A stretch of DNA of 64,000 nucleotides from Ignavibacteriales bacterium (GTDB lineage Bacteria; Bacteroidota; Ignavibacteria; UBA10030), in contig JAPLFR010000011.1 in assembly GCA_026390575.1 (NCBI GenBank), positions 27,211 to 91,210 of the forward strand, in the 5' to 3' direction. Below the pieces are notes generated by a model. The model saw nothing but the letters and a program-made list of their open reading frames with translations. It searched no databases and was not told where the DNA came from. Every line of letters begins with the position of its first letter. Within the stretch, counting starts at the first letter, position 1. Of the stretch, positions 26,132-34,672 are shown one piece after another. The translations under genes were made by a program, and so were the position numbers.

Positions 26132-28051
26132 ATGAAAGATAAGAAAAAGAAAAAAGAAATTGATCCTCCATCCGCTTTGAGTCTGTCTCCTCGGAAAAGG
26201 AGAATATTTATGGGAGTGGCTGTTACACTCCCATTCGTATGTATCCTGCTTCTTGAAATAGGTCTTCGAGTATTTCATTACGGAGGAAACCTCGATCTGT
26301 TTATTGAAGGGCCGGATGGATATGGAGAATATCTCCGCTGTAATCCGAATGTTGCCCGACGTTATTTTTCCATGCAATCGAGCATACCGACACCTCCCAA
26401 ACAATTATTTCTTAAGCAAAAACCTTCGAATGGATATAGAATATTTGTGTTAGGTGAATCCAGTGCTGCAGGTTTTCCTTATGGAAATAATGCTTCTTTC
26501 CCTAATGTGTTAGCGCGAGCTCTCTCAAATGCGTTTCCTGAAAAGCGTATTGAAGTAATTAATGTTGCGATGGCTGCTATCAACAGCTACACACTTTTAG
26601 ATCTGGTTGATGAAGTCATTCAACAATCACCCGATGCATTACTTATTTATACAGGTCATAATGAGTATTACGGTGCATTGGGAGTTGGATCAGCACAATC
26701 CCTGGGCAATTTTCGATGGCTTATTAATGCCTACTTGAAGCTTCAATCAATAAAAGTGTTTTTGCTCTTACGCGATTGTATCGAATGGACAAGAATTCAG
26801 TTTAGTAGAATATTTTATAAAGGAAGCGAGGTTGATCCTTCTGCTACTTTGATGGAAAGAATCGTTGCTGAACAGACTATTCCGTATGGCAGTTCACTCT
26901 ATGAAAACGGAAAAAAGCAGTTTCATGAAAACATAGATGCTATTCTTCAACGAGCTCAAAAAAGTGGTGTACAAGTGGTTCTGAGTGAATTGGTAAGCAA
27001 TGTAAGGGATCAAGAACCATTCATCTCGATAGAGGGTAAGGAAGGACCATCGGCAAAATCAATATATACTCTGGCACAACAATTAGAAGCACATGGTGAA
27101 TATGAAAATGCCAAACGAAATTATTATTTGGCAAAAGACTTAGATGCGTTGCGTTTTCGTGCACCAGAAGAGTTTAATTCAATCTTAAGGGAATTAGCGA
27201 AGAAATATAATATTCCGATTGTACCTGCAATATCGTATTTTGAAAAGGAATCTCCGAATACATTCATCGGGAGTTCTTTGATCCTGGAACATGTACATCC
27301 CAATATAAAAGGCTATTTTCTTTTAGCAAAAGCATTTTATGAAACAATTCAAAACAATCGAATGATTGGTACTGAATGGCCTTCGAATTGTATTGACCAA
27401 GAATGGAATCATGGATTGACCGAATTAGATAGTGTGTATAGTGCGCTGGTCATTCAGCAGCTAAAAGGGAGCTGGCCATTCCAACCGAAATCTCTGCCCA
27501 ATCAGTTTCTCAAATATTTTCGACCAGCTACTCAGATTGAAAAAATAGCCTTTCACGTTATTCAAACTGCAAATTATAGCCTCGAATCAGGCCATATGGA
27601 ATTAGGCAATTACTATAAAAAACAGGGTATTCTTGATAAAGCTTTTTTAGAATATAATGCGCTCATTACATCAATTCCTCATGAAATAGAATTCTATCAA
27701 AAGGCCGCAGCCGTTCTTCTTGAAGAAAAAGAATATGATAAAGCCTCACACTTGTTGCGCACGTCGCTAAAATATAAGGGGAACTATTTTGCATATAAGT
27801 GGATTGGACAAGTGGCGTTGATGGAGAATGATTATAAAGAAGCCATTTCGTTTTTATTAAAAGCAGATTTATTAGATACTCAGGTAGTATTTAATTTATG
27901 TCGTGCCTATTATTCGGACGGTCAATGGAAGAATGGAGAAGTGTATTTTCGTCGGCTGCAAAATTTAGCTCCTCATTCTAACTATTTCGACTATCTTAAG
28001 AAAATGCGAATTCAGTCGCTCATAAAAAATAGTACACCACCATCGAAATAA
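26132..28051 (+). CDS. Membrane-anchored SGNH/GDSL hydrolase with TPR repeats (paralogue 2)
   Basis: The 639-residue paralogue of the 20024 gene starts immediately after the GH94 stop. It has a lysine-rich N-terminus, a TM segment (about 28-46), and block I 'VLGESSAAGFPYG' with Ser110. It shares 'YTGHNEYYGALGVG', and C-terminal TPR-like repeats are shorter than in paralogue 1. In the last SGNH block the usual Asp is Glu ('LEHVHPN', Glu386 and His389) where paralogue 1 has 'TDHLHPN'. This may alter or weaken catalysis. It is translationally linked to the phosphorylase gene. The pair probably arose by tandem duplication of an SGNH-TPR plus GH94 unit. Confidence 0.8.
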   Translation: MKDKKKKKEIDPPSALSLSPRKRRIFMGVAVTLPFVCILLLEIGLRVFHYGGNLDLFIEGPDGYGEYLRCNPNVARRYFSMQSSIPTPPKQLFLKQKPSNGYRIFVLGESSAAGFPYGNNASFPNVLARALSNAFPEKRIEVINVAMAAINSYTLLDLVDEVIQQSPDALLIYTGHNEYYGALGVGSAQSLGNFRWLINAYLKLQSIKVFLLLRDCIEWTRIQFSRIFYKGSEVDPSATLMERIVAEQTIPYGSSLYENGKKQFHENIDAILQRAQKSGVQVVLSELVSNVRDQEPFISIEGKEGPSAKSIYTLAQQLEAHGEYENAKRNYYLAKDLDALRFRAPEEFNSILRELAKKYNIPIVPAISYFEKESPNTFIGSSLILEHVHPNIKGYFLLAKAFYETIQNNRMIGTEWPSNCIDQEWNHGLTELDSVYSALVIQQLKGSWPFQPKSLPNQFLKYFRPATQIEKIAFHVIQTANYSLESGHMELGNYYKKQGILDKAFLEYNALITSIPHEIEFYQKAAAVLLEEKEYDKASHLLRTSLKYKGNYFAYKWIGQVALMENDYKEAISFLLKADLLDTQVVFNLCRAYYSDGQWKNGEVYFRRLQNLAPHSNYFDYLKKMRIQSLIKNSTPPSK

Positions 28052-28052
28052 T

Positions 28053-28176
28053 CTGAAAAACGCATACAAAGACGTGAAAAATCTGGATTGGGATGGAAAA
28101 TTATTGAGCGAGCACGAGATTCCAGATTTAAATGAAGGAAAAATTTATAGCGGGAGAAGTTAACCTCGGTACGTGA
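28053..28176 (+). pseudogene. 3' remnant of a second GH94 phosphorylase gene
   Basis: Directly after the SGNH-TPR stop, the frame reads 'LKNAYKDVKNLDWDGKLL' and then 'EIPDLNEGK'. This aligns with the end of the intact GH94 protein ('PKNVCKGVKSLKLDGKLL', then 'VIPVLNDGK'). After a one-step frame shift it ends 'EVNLGT' against 'EVELG' in the intact copy. About 40 codons remain with no start, so it is a tail fragment with a frameshift. The following 28177-28389 shows no further gene. Confidence 0.8.
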
Positions 28177-28389
28177 ACGACAATAGTACAAAGACGAGTA
28201 GTATGCATTGTGATAAAAAGCACGAATTGTACTGAGGAATCGAACCACATGACATTTGATGACTTCTCTAAGAAAACGGCGACGGTTCAGTGAGGAGAAA
28301 AAGAGTATATTATATAAGAGAAGATGGAGTTATCATTTTTCAATATTTTATTGACGAAAGATTTTTCATAATTAGGAAAATATAAGTAT

Positions 28390-29772
28390 ATGAAAAACAT
28401 ACGTTTGTATATGTATTATGTTCTCTCATTCTGTCTGCTAAGTCTTCAAATGCAATCGCAAACTCAATCTCATGTACAGAATCGCTTTGTTCTTAATGTC
28501 GATTATAGTCGGTTTTGGCAAAACGATTCTACAATGTTTGTAGAAATATCCACCGCAGTCTATCCGAATCTTACTATACTTACGCAAGATTCCCTGGGCT
28601 ATCATGGGAAAATCGAATTGAGTATTACCATTCAGGATACATCAAGCGGAGTATTTGTTAACACAGATCGGTTTACGATTCCAATGAATTTTATCGATTC
28701 TGTTGCTCTCGCTAAAACAAAATCGATGGTTAATAACGCAACATATACTTTACGATGTGGCCTCTATAAAGTCTCTGTCTTGGGTGTTGATGCTTCCAAT
28801 AGATCACGACGGGATAGTTCAATGTTCTTCATCGATATCATCAAGAGACCCGACACAATTGCTCTTAGTGATATCGAATTATGCTCAAGCATCACCGAAT
28901 CTTCAGATCAAAAAGATGTTTTCTATAAAAATACATATCGAGTGATTCCTAATCCGAATTGTGTTTATGGCTCAACGACTTTTCCTCTGGTGCTCACGTA
29001 TATGGAATTCTATAATCTGAAGAAGGGAATGACGTATTCAATCAAAGCACAAATTGTAGATTCGAAGGGTGATGTAAAGAAGCAGCGAACGCATCTCCGT
29101 CGATTCTCAATTCCCAACGTCGTGGATGTAACAACGTTGAATGTTACTTCGATTAGTTCAGGAAAATACAACTACGTTATTATCCTTTCCGATACACTTG
29201 GCAACGAAATTGCCAAATCACATCGGCCTATTTTTCTCTACAATCCCAATGTCCAATCAGCGCAAGCTCAGCCACTTTCAGAAGGAAGCGCTGTGTATGC
29301 TGGGTTCTCTTTGGAGGATCTTGCCGAAGAGTTTCGAGTTGCAAAGTATATTACACAATCCGAGGATAACAATGCATTCGATAAATTAACGACACTGGGA
29401 GCACGTCAAGAGTTTATGCAAAAATTTTGGACGAGAATTGAGAGAGAAGAACTTGGACGTTTAAACCTTACAAGATCTATCTATATGCAAAGAGTTGAGA
29501 CTGCCAATCAGCGCTATAAGACACAGGCTAAGGAAGGATGGCGGACAGATCGAGGTAGAGTTCTTATTCTCTATGGAGAACCTGATGAAATACAAAGATT
29601 TACCTACTCGATGGATCGCAAACCGTACGAAATCTGGAATTATCATCAAATAGAAGGCGGTGTTGAGTTCGACTTTGTTGATCTTATAGGATTTAATGAA
29701 TACCTCCTTGTGAATTCTACGAAACGTGATGAAATAAAGGATGATTCATGGCAACAATTATTAAATCAGTAA
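28390..29772 (+). CDS. GWxTD-domain exported protein
   Basis: The 460-residue protein has a signal peptide ('MKNIRLYMYYVLSFCLLSLQ' region). It shows a beta-rich N-terminal half and a C-terminal GWxTD domain: 'AKEGWRTDRGRVLILYGEPDEI', in pieces, then 'YEIWNYHQIEGGVEFDF'. GWxTD proteins are frequent in Ignavibacteria, Gemmatimonadota and related phyla. Their role is unknown, though they are exported. No lipobox is evident. The gene follows the GH94 remnant by about 210 bases and lies 54 bases before a broken sorting-domain gene. Its link to the glucan locus is by position only. Confidence 0.8.
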   Translation: MKNIRLYMYYVLSFCLLSLQMQSQTQSHVQNRFVLNVDYSRFWQNDSTMFVEISTAVYPNLTILTQDSLGYHGKIELSITIQDTSSGVFVNTDRFTIPMNFIDSVALAKTKSMVNNATYTLRCGLYKVSVLGVDASNRSRRDSSMFFIDIIKRPDTIALSDIELCSSITESSDQKDVFYKNTYRVIPNPNCVYGSTTFPLVLTYMEFYNLKKGMTYSIKAQIVDSKGDVKKQRTHLRRFSIPNVVDVTTLNVTSISSGKYNYVIILSDTLGNEIAKSHRPIFLYNPNVQSAQAQPLSEGSAVYAGFSLEDLAEEFRVAKYITQSEDNNAFDKLTTLGARQEFMQKFWTRIEREELGRLNLTRSIYMQRVETANQRYKTQAKEGWRTDRGRVLILYGEPDEIQRFTYSMDRKPYEIWNYHQIEGGVEFDFVDLIGFNEYLLVNSTKRDEIKDDSWQQLLNQ

Positions 29773-29826
29773 TAACTGATAAGGAAATTTGCGACAGTAG
29801 ATTATTTTGACGGCAAAAGATCGTAT

Positions 29827-30639
29827 ATGAAAAAAACTTACTTCACTTTAACAGCATTCCTGTTATTTTCTTTAGTTCCATTACTAACAGCTCAACCATT
29901 TCCTTATCAGGAAAGTACTCTTCCAATCGATCAACGGATTCCAATAAATTTTAGTGATGAAAACTATCATCTTCTTTATACGTACGGATTTGGAATAACT
30001 TCCATGGATGATTTTCCCCCAGGATCTTCTCCACAGTGTCTGTCAGCAATTATAACTTCTATGCGAGACATTTTGAGTTGACGTTTAATAAAAATGAAAA
30101 ATCCATCTACTGAGCAGGCGTCTTTTGTTTTTACAAGAAATCATGTTCCACTAGTTGCAACGGCAACTCTTTCCTTGAAACACAATGACAGCACAACAAT
30201 TATTGTAGAGTTAGACGCAGCATATTATTCCAGTAGCGACACTGGCACAATATCATATCGTTCCGGAACGATAGAATCTGTCGATAAAGGAATACTTCAA
30301 CCTTTCGCTCCAATGGATGTCTATAATTGGACAAGCTCGTCACTGGTGGTCGCAGAAGATAAAAGCCTGATTCCTCTTGTGAGTAAGCTGGACCAAAACT
30401 ATCCTCACCCATTCAATCCGGAAACATCAATGAACTATGAGCTTTCATTATATTGCCATGTTGAATTAAAAATCTATGATTTATTGGGGCGTGATGTGGC
30501 AACATTGGTAGATAGAGAACAGAATGCCGGAAGATATGCTGTAAAATTCAATAGAAGCAATTTAAGCAGCGGTATTTATTTTTATAGAATGAAAGCTGGA
30601 AATTTTCATAGGACACAAAGGATGATTCTGATGAAATAA
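29827..30639 (+). pseudogene. Broken gene for an exported protein with T9SS sorting domain
   Basis: The first part (29827-30081) encodes a signal peptide ('TAFLLFSLVPLLTAQ') and about 60 more residues, then stops at TGA. The second part (from about 30082, same frame) runs to 30639 and ends in a complete sorting domain ('DQNYPHPFNPETSM', 'SSGIYFYRMK'). Between them the most protein-like text is in another frame ('SVSNYNFYARHFELTFNKNE', about 30039-30100), which itself ends in TGA. The simplest reading is one gene damaged by two compensating frameshifts, or by sequencing errors. The middle domain is not recognised. Confidence 0.65.
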
Positions 30640-30798
30640 GGACATTTGGATTATTTAATTCATAAATTGTCTTAGGATGTCTCAATTTGAAATAAGAATT
30701 TAGTTAACATCGTGGATGGATAAAAGGAAGCAGCATCGGCGTTAGCCACATTTCAAACCGTTTTCGGCTGAAGCCCAGATTTATTTAAGATATTCAAA

Positions 30799-30841
30799 CC
30801 ACGACCTGTCTCGAAAGGGATGCCCTTGGCAAGGGTCGTGG
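30799..30841. repeat. Nested inverted repeat in the gap before the carbamoyltransferase module
   Basis: The outer stem CCACGACC / GGTCGTGG (8 perfect pairs) encloses an inner hairpin AAGGG-ATG-CCCTT. No T-run follows. It may be a REP-like dispersed element or a structured RNA upstream of the small membrane protein gene. The remaining bases of the 30640-30910 gap show no gene. Confidence 0.5.
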
Positions 30842-30910
30842 CAATATTTATGAATGACGACGATTTATCGTAGACACACCTGCTGGAGTATTTTAGAAAA
30901 TGAGGATGAG

Positions 30911-31153
30911 ATGAAGAATATTTTTCGAACACTCAAACGACTGTGGTTACTATTTGCACATACGCTTGGCAAGGCAAATACGATTTTGCTGCTCTTTCTT
31001 GTGTATTTTGTTGTCATTGGGATTATGTCGATCATTGTGAGACTTTTTCGAAAAGATCTTTTGCAGAAGAAAATGGATTATGATCAAGCATCGTACTGGC
31101 AATCCAGGGTAACAAGTGAACAGACTCTCGACCGCTCCAAATTTCAATTTTAA
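30911..31153 (+). CDS. Small one-TM protein of carbamoyltransferase locus
   Basis: I choose the ATG at 30911, with GAGG five bases upstream, rather than an ATG 57 bases earlier. The 80-residue product has a basic N-terminus, one hydrophobic segment ('TILLLFLVYFVVIGIMSIIV') and a charged tail ending 'YWQSRVTSEQTLDRSKFQF'. Small membrane proteins of this type, alongside DUF5989 proteins, are commonly found next to NodU/HypF-type carbamoyltransferase genes in polysaccharide or secondary-metabolite loci. Its own function is unknown. It lies 11 bases before the carbamoyltransferase start, so the two are surely co-transcribed. Confidence 0.75.
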   Translation: MKNIFRTLKRLWLLFAHTLGKANTILLLFLVYFVVIGIMSIIVRLFRKDLLQKKMDYDQASYWQSRVTSEQTLDRSKFQF

Positions 31154-31164
31154 TCTGGCATACT

Positions 31165-32904
31165 ATGAATATTCTCGGCATATCCTGTTTCTATCATGAT
31201 TCTGCGGCAGCTCTTATTAAAGACGGCATTCTCGTTGCCGCTGCCCATGAAGAACGGTTCACAAGAAAAAAGCACGATCAAGATTTCCCGACAAATGCAA
31301 TTCGCTATTGCATGCAAGAAGGAGGCATTCAAGCACAGGATCTTGATTACATAGGATTCTACGATAAGCCGTTTACCAAGTTTGAGCGAATACTGACGAC
31401 GTATGTAGCAACTTTTCCGAAAAGCTTACCTTCTTTTCTGAAAGCGATGCCGATTTGGTTGAAAGAAAAACTGTGGATTCCACAGAAGATGAGAGAGGAA
31501 CTGGGTGACACTGCAAAACTCTTGTTCGTAGAACATCATCTCTCTCATGCCGCGAGTGCATTTTTTGTTTCCCCATTTACTGAAGCAGCAATTCTTACTG
31601 CGGATGGAGTCGGTGAATGGGAAACGACGACTATGGGCATAGGAAATGACAAAACTCTTACGTTGACGGAGAGCATTCATTTTCCGCATTCGCTCGGGCT
31701 CTTGTATTCAGCATTTACCTACTATCTTGGATTTCGAGTCAATAGTGCTGAATATAAAGTTATGGGGCTGGCGCCGTATGGAAAACCGGTGTTTGCTGAT
31801 CTTATCTTAAAGGAACTTGTATCCCTGAAGGATGATGGAAGTTTTCGTTTGAATATGAAATACTTTGCGTATGATTATGGTCTGACGATGACCAATAATC
31901 GTTTCCATAATCTTTTCGGTGTGCCGCCGCGAACTCCGGAATCTGCATTAACGCAGTTCCATAAAGATGTTGCCGCCTCTATTCAGTATGTCACTGATGA
32001 AATAATGCTGCGCATGACAACCGACCTTCACAAGAAAACCGGAAGCGATAATTTATGTCTTGCGGGAGGCGTCGCACTCAACTGTGTTTCCAATAGTAAA
32101 GTACTTGCTTCGTCTGGGTTTAAAAAAATGTTTATACAACCTGCGGCGGGAGACGCTGGCGGATCTGTTGGAGCTGCGTTTTATATTTATAACATGTTGT
32201 TGAAGAATGAGCGCACCTATACTTGGAGTCATAATTTTTTAGGGCCGGAATATTCCGATGAAACTATTGAGCAGGTATTAAACCAGTTGAATCTTGGAGG
32301 CGAGCGACTGAGCAGCGAGAATCTTTTAAAACGCACTGCTCAACTGATCGCTGATCAACAAGTTGTGGGATGGTTCCAAGGTCGTATGGAATTTGGACCA
32401 CGCTCGTTAGGTGCACGCAGTATTTTAGCAGATGCACGAAATCCAGAAAACTATTCACGTGTAAATTTAAAAATCAAATTTCGAGAGAGTTTTCGTCCAT
32501 TTGCACCGACAGTGATATTGGAAAGAATGAAAGACTATTTCGAGTTTGATCAACCCAGCCCCTATATGTTGTTTGTTGCGCAAGTGAGACCTGATCGGAG
32601 AACAATTCCGGCAGTGACGCACGTCGACGGCTCAGCTCGCCTTCAAACCATTACACGTGACGATCATCCATTATATTATGATCTCATTGGCGAATTTGAA
32701 AAACTCACAAACTGTCCGGTTATTATTAATACATCGTTTAATGTCCGTGGTGAGCCTATCGTTTGCACACCGTTCGATGCAATCAAATGCTTTTTGCGAA
32801 CCGACATGGATTATCTTATCCTTGGCAGCTTTATTTTGGATAAACGGAAAATCAAAGAATCAGGGTATCAGATGCAGATAAGCGAAACGTTTGCACTTGA
32901 TTAA
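31165..32904 (+). CDS. NodU/CmcH-family carbamoyltransferase
   Basis: The 579-residue cytosolic enzyme begins 'MNILGISCFYHDSAAALIKD', the hallmark N-terminus of the family's ASKHA-fold domain. Further motifs are 'HEERFTRKKHD', 'EHHLSHAASAFFVSPF', 'CLAGGVALN' and the C-terminal 'EFGPRSLGARSILAD'. Known chemistry: carbamoyl phosphate plus ATP is used to make a carbamoyl-adenylate, whose carbamoyl group is transferred to a hydroxyl of a sugar or natural product. With two small membrane proteins flanking it, it probably modifies an envelope glycan or glycolipid at the membrane. The acceptor cannot be deduced. Confidence 0.9.
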   Translation: MNILGISCFYHDSAAALIKDGILVAAAHEERFTRKKHDQDFPTNAIRYCMQEGGIQAQDLDYIGFYDKPFTKFERILTTYVATFPKSLPSFLKAMPIWLKEKLWIPQKMREELGDTAKLLFVEHHLSHAASAFFVSPFTEAAILTADGVGEWETTTMGIGNDKTLTLTESIHFPHSLGLLYSAFTYYLGFRVNSAEYKVMGLAPYGKPVFADLILKELVSLKDDGSFRLNMKYFAYDYGLTMTNNRFHNLFGVPPRTPESALTQFHKDVAASIQYVTDEIMLRMTTDLHKKTGSDNLCLAGGVALNCVSNSKVLASSGFKKMFIQPAAGDAGGSVGAAFYIYNMLLKNERTYTWSHNFLGPEYSDETIEQVLNQLNLGGERLSSENLLKRTAQLIADQQVVGWFQGRMEFGPRSLGARSILADARNPENYSRVNLKIKFRESFRPFAPTVILERMKDYFEFDQPSPYMLFVAQVRPDRRTIPAVTHVDGSARLQTITRDDHPLYYDLIGEFEKLTNCPVIINTSFNVRGEPIVCTPFDAIKCFLRTDMDYLILGSFILDKRKIKESGYQMQISETFALD

Positions 32905-32928
32905 TCTCTATTCATGAAAGGAATAGGA

Positions 32929-33111
32929 ATGTCAAAAATTCTGAAAAGGCTAAAATCTGTGGTTTCACTCTTGGGAGAGTTTTGGGCGTTTATGCGCATG
33001 CAAAAAAAATGGTGGCTTGCACCTCTCATTATTATCTTGGTTCTTATGGGTACACTCATAATCTTAACGGAAGGTTCAGCTCTTGCGCCATTTATTTATG
33101 CACTTTTTTAA
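32929..33111 (+). CDS. DUF5989-family small membrane protein
   Basis: I place the start at the ATG at 32929 (AAAGGA six bases upstream); an in-frame ATG at 32914 would add five residues. The 60-residue product contains 'LGEFWAFMRMQKKWWLAP', then one TM segment and the ending 'GSALAPFIYALF'. This matches the small family repeatedly encoded beside carbamoyltransferases. It lies 24 bases after the carbamoyltransferase gene. Function is unknown; membrane recruitment of the enzyme is a reasonable inference. Confidence 0.85.
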   Translation: MSKILKRLKSVVSLLGEFWAFMRMQKKWWLAPLIIILVLMGTLIILTEGSALAPFIYALF

Positions 33112-33195
33112 TACCATCAGTATCAACGCACTATGTTCTTGGGGCAGGTATGCATTGCCGCTGCGTGAAGCACACATGTGATAGAATTTCTCTCG

Positions 33196-33609
33196 ATGAA
33201 AAAGAATTTTAATATATGTATCCAAATTTGTATAGCGTTGCCGCTTCTTGCTTTTATTTCATGCACGATGGCAACTACCGGGCCTCAAGTTGGAAGCGGA
33301 CCAATACCACTTGCATTTGCCCTCTATCAAAATTATCCCAATCCCTTTGCAGACACAACTCAAATCAAGTATGATGTTCCATTCACCGGAGGTTCGAATT
33401 CTCTCGTAACGATCGTTGTCTACGATCTCTTCCGAAATGATATACGGATTCTTGTAAATAATTCTTCCAATCCGCCTGGAGCATACACAACCAAATGGGA
33501 TGGCCTGGATTATAAGGGAATTGCAGTTCCTTCAGGATTGTATATCATTGAAATGCGGGGATATACTCCGCAAACCACTATCCTTCGTATCACTGCAATC
33601 AAGGAATAG
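33196..33609 (+). CDS. Small lipoprotein consisting of one sorting/FlgD-like beta-sandwich
   Basis: I prefer the ATG at 33196 ('MKKNFNICIQIC') over the GTG at 33178. The product is about 137 residues: a signal with lipobox 'AFISC', a short linker and one domain that looks like a T9SS C-terminal domain ('LYQNYPNPFADTTQIKYDVP', then 'PSGLYIIEMRG'). There is no separate cargo domain. It could be a degraded cargo protein now reduced to its sorting domain, or a genuine lipoprotein with an FlgD-like fold. The gene is 10 bases before the next outer-membrane protein gene. Confidence 0.7.
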   Translation: MKKNFNICIQICIALPLLAFISCTMATTGPQVGSGPIPLAFALYQNYPNPFADTTQIKYDVPFTGGSNSLVTIVVYDLFRNDIRILVNNSSNPPGAYTTKWDGLDYKGIAVPSGLYIIEMRGYTPQTTILRITAIKE

Positions 33610-33618
33610 CAAAGGGAT

Positions 33619-34368
33619 ATGAAAAAGAGTTTGATAATATTGATATTTGCAGTGTCAATCGTTTCCGCGCAACAACAAGAACGAGATACGATCTTTGTCC
33701 AACGATCAGAAGTCGATACACTCTTTTCATCTGTACCAACCCCGGTTTTCAGTCTTGGCGTTTCAGGTGGGGCGACATTTCTTAATCCGGAAGCGATCAA
33801 CAATCAGATAGAATTCAATAATTCTGCGTTCAATGAATCGCAAGCTCCGGTAAAGACAGTTGCTCAATGGACGGCGTGGTTCTCATTCCGTCCCAAAAAT
33901 ATGCCAACCTTCTTTTCTGTTCGAGGTGAATATATTACGGTTTCTCGAACGTTTTCATACATTGGAACGGTGACCGATCATGCGGGGAATATTGCTCGAA
34001 AGTTTAACGCATCGTTCACATCCAACTATTCTCTTTATCCTCTTTCGATCAATACCGGAAGTTATATTCCCAAGACAACAGTGAAGATGGAAATCGGATT
34101 TGTGTATGCTTATGCTTCATTGGCTACCACAACGGATATGGATGCGTATGGTTCTTCTAAAACTTCCTATACCGGCGAAGGATATGGATTTCGCATGGAT
34201 TTGCAGCAAGTTACACCCATCAGCGGCGCTTTCAGCTTTACAGTTGAATTTGGTTATCGCTACCTCAATTTAGATGATTTTCGTGATTCCAAAGGACGTC
34301 TGCTGAATAATTTCTCCGTCAGTTATTCCGGCGTTTCGGTTCAAGCCGGTCTGTCATATGGATTTTAA
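33619..34368 (+). CDS. Putative outer-membrane beta-barrel protein
   Basis: The 249-residue protein has a signal peptide (1-17, ending 'SIVSAQ') and alternating strand patterns with aromatic ends ('FSLGVSGGATFLNP', 'FTVEFGYRYLNLDDF'). It ends 'VSVQAGLSYGF', the aromatic terminus typical of barrel insertion signals. No specific family is recognised. It follows the small lipoprotein closely, so a shared transcript and possibly a lipoprotein-barrel pair is likely. Function unknown. Confidence 0.65.
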   Translation: MKKSLIILIFAVSIVSAQQQERDTIFVQRSEVDTLFSSVPTPVFSLGVSGGATFLNPEAINNQIEFNNSAFNESQAPVKTVAQWTAWFSFRPKNMPTFFSVRGEYITVSRTFSYIGTVTDHAGNIARKFNASFTSNYSLYPLSINTGSYIPKTTVKMEIGFVYAYASLATTTDMDAYGSSKTSYTGEGYGFRMDLQQVTPISGAFSFTVEFGYRYLNLDDFRDSKGRLLNNFSVSYSGVSVQAGLSYGF

Positions 34369-34586
34369 AGCAACAGCTTGAACTTTCCTGCACAATCTCG
34401 ATATCTTCTTACCGTATAAGCGCCTCATTCTTTTGAGAATTCATTCTACTATTGACGAAGATATACACATAAAGGATGGTAAGGAATGAGCACAGACCGA
34501 TAATCAAAAAATTCTGTCTTAAAATGGAAAGCAATAAATATTCATTACTCTTCCGTTGCTTTTTCCAAGAATCTTCCCTACACTCT

Positions 34587-34648
34587 CAACAGTTAATTTA
34601 CTGATAATTAATGGTTATGAATTAAACACTCGCTTAATGTAACTGTTG
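34587..34648. promoter_or_regulatory. Inverted repeat upstream of the sdh operon
   Basis: CAACAGTTA (34587-34595) and TAACTGTTG (34640-34648) are perfect 9-base inverted copies 44 bases apart, ending about 25 bases before the sdhC start. They could be paired operator half-sites or chance in AT-rich DNA. No confident -35/-10 pair was seen in the 34369-34672 gap, which holds no gene. Confidence 0.3.
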
Positions 34649-34672
34649 TTTAACCACACAGAGTCATCCTCT

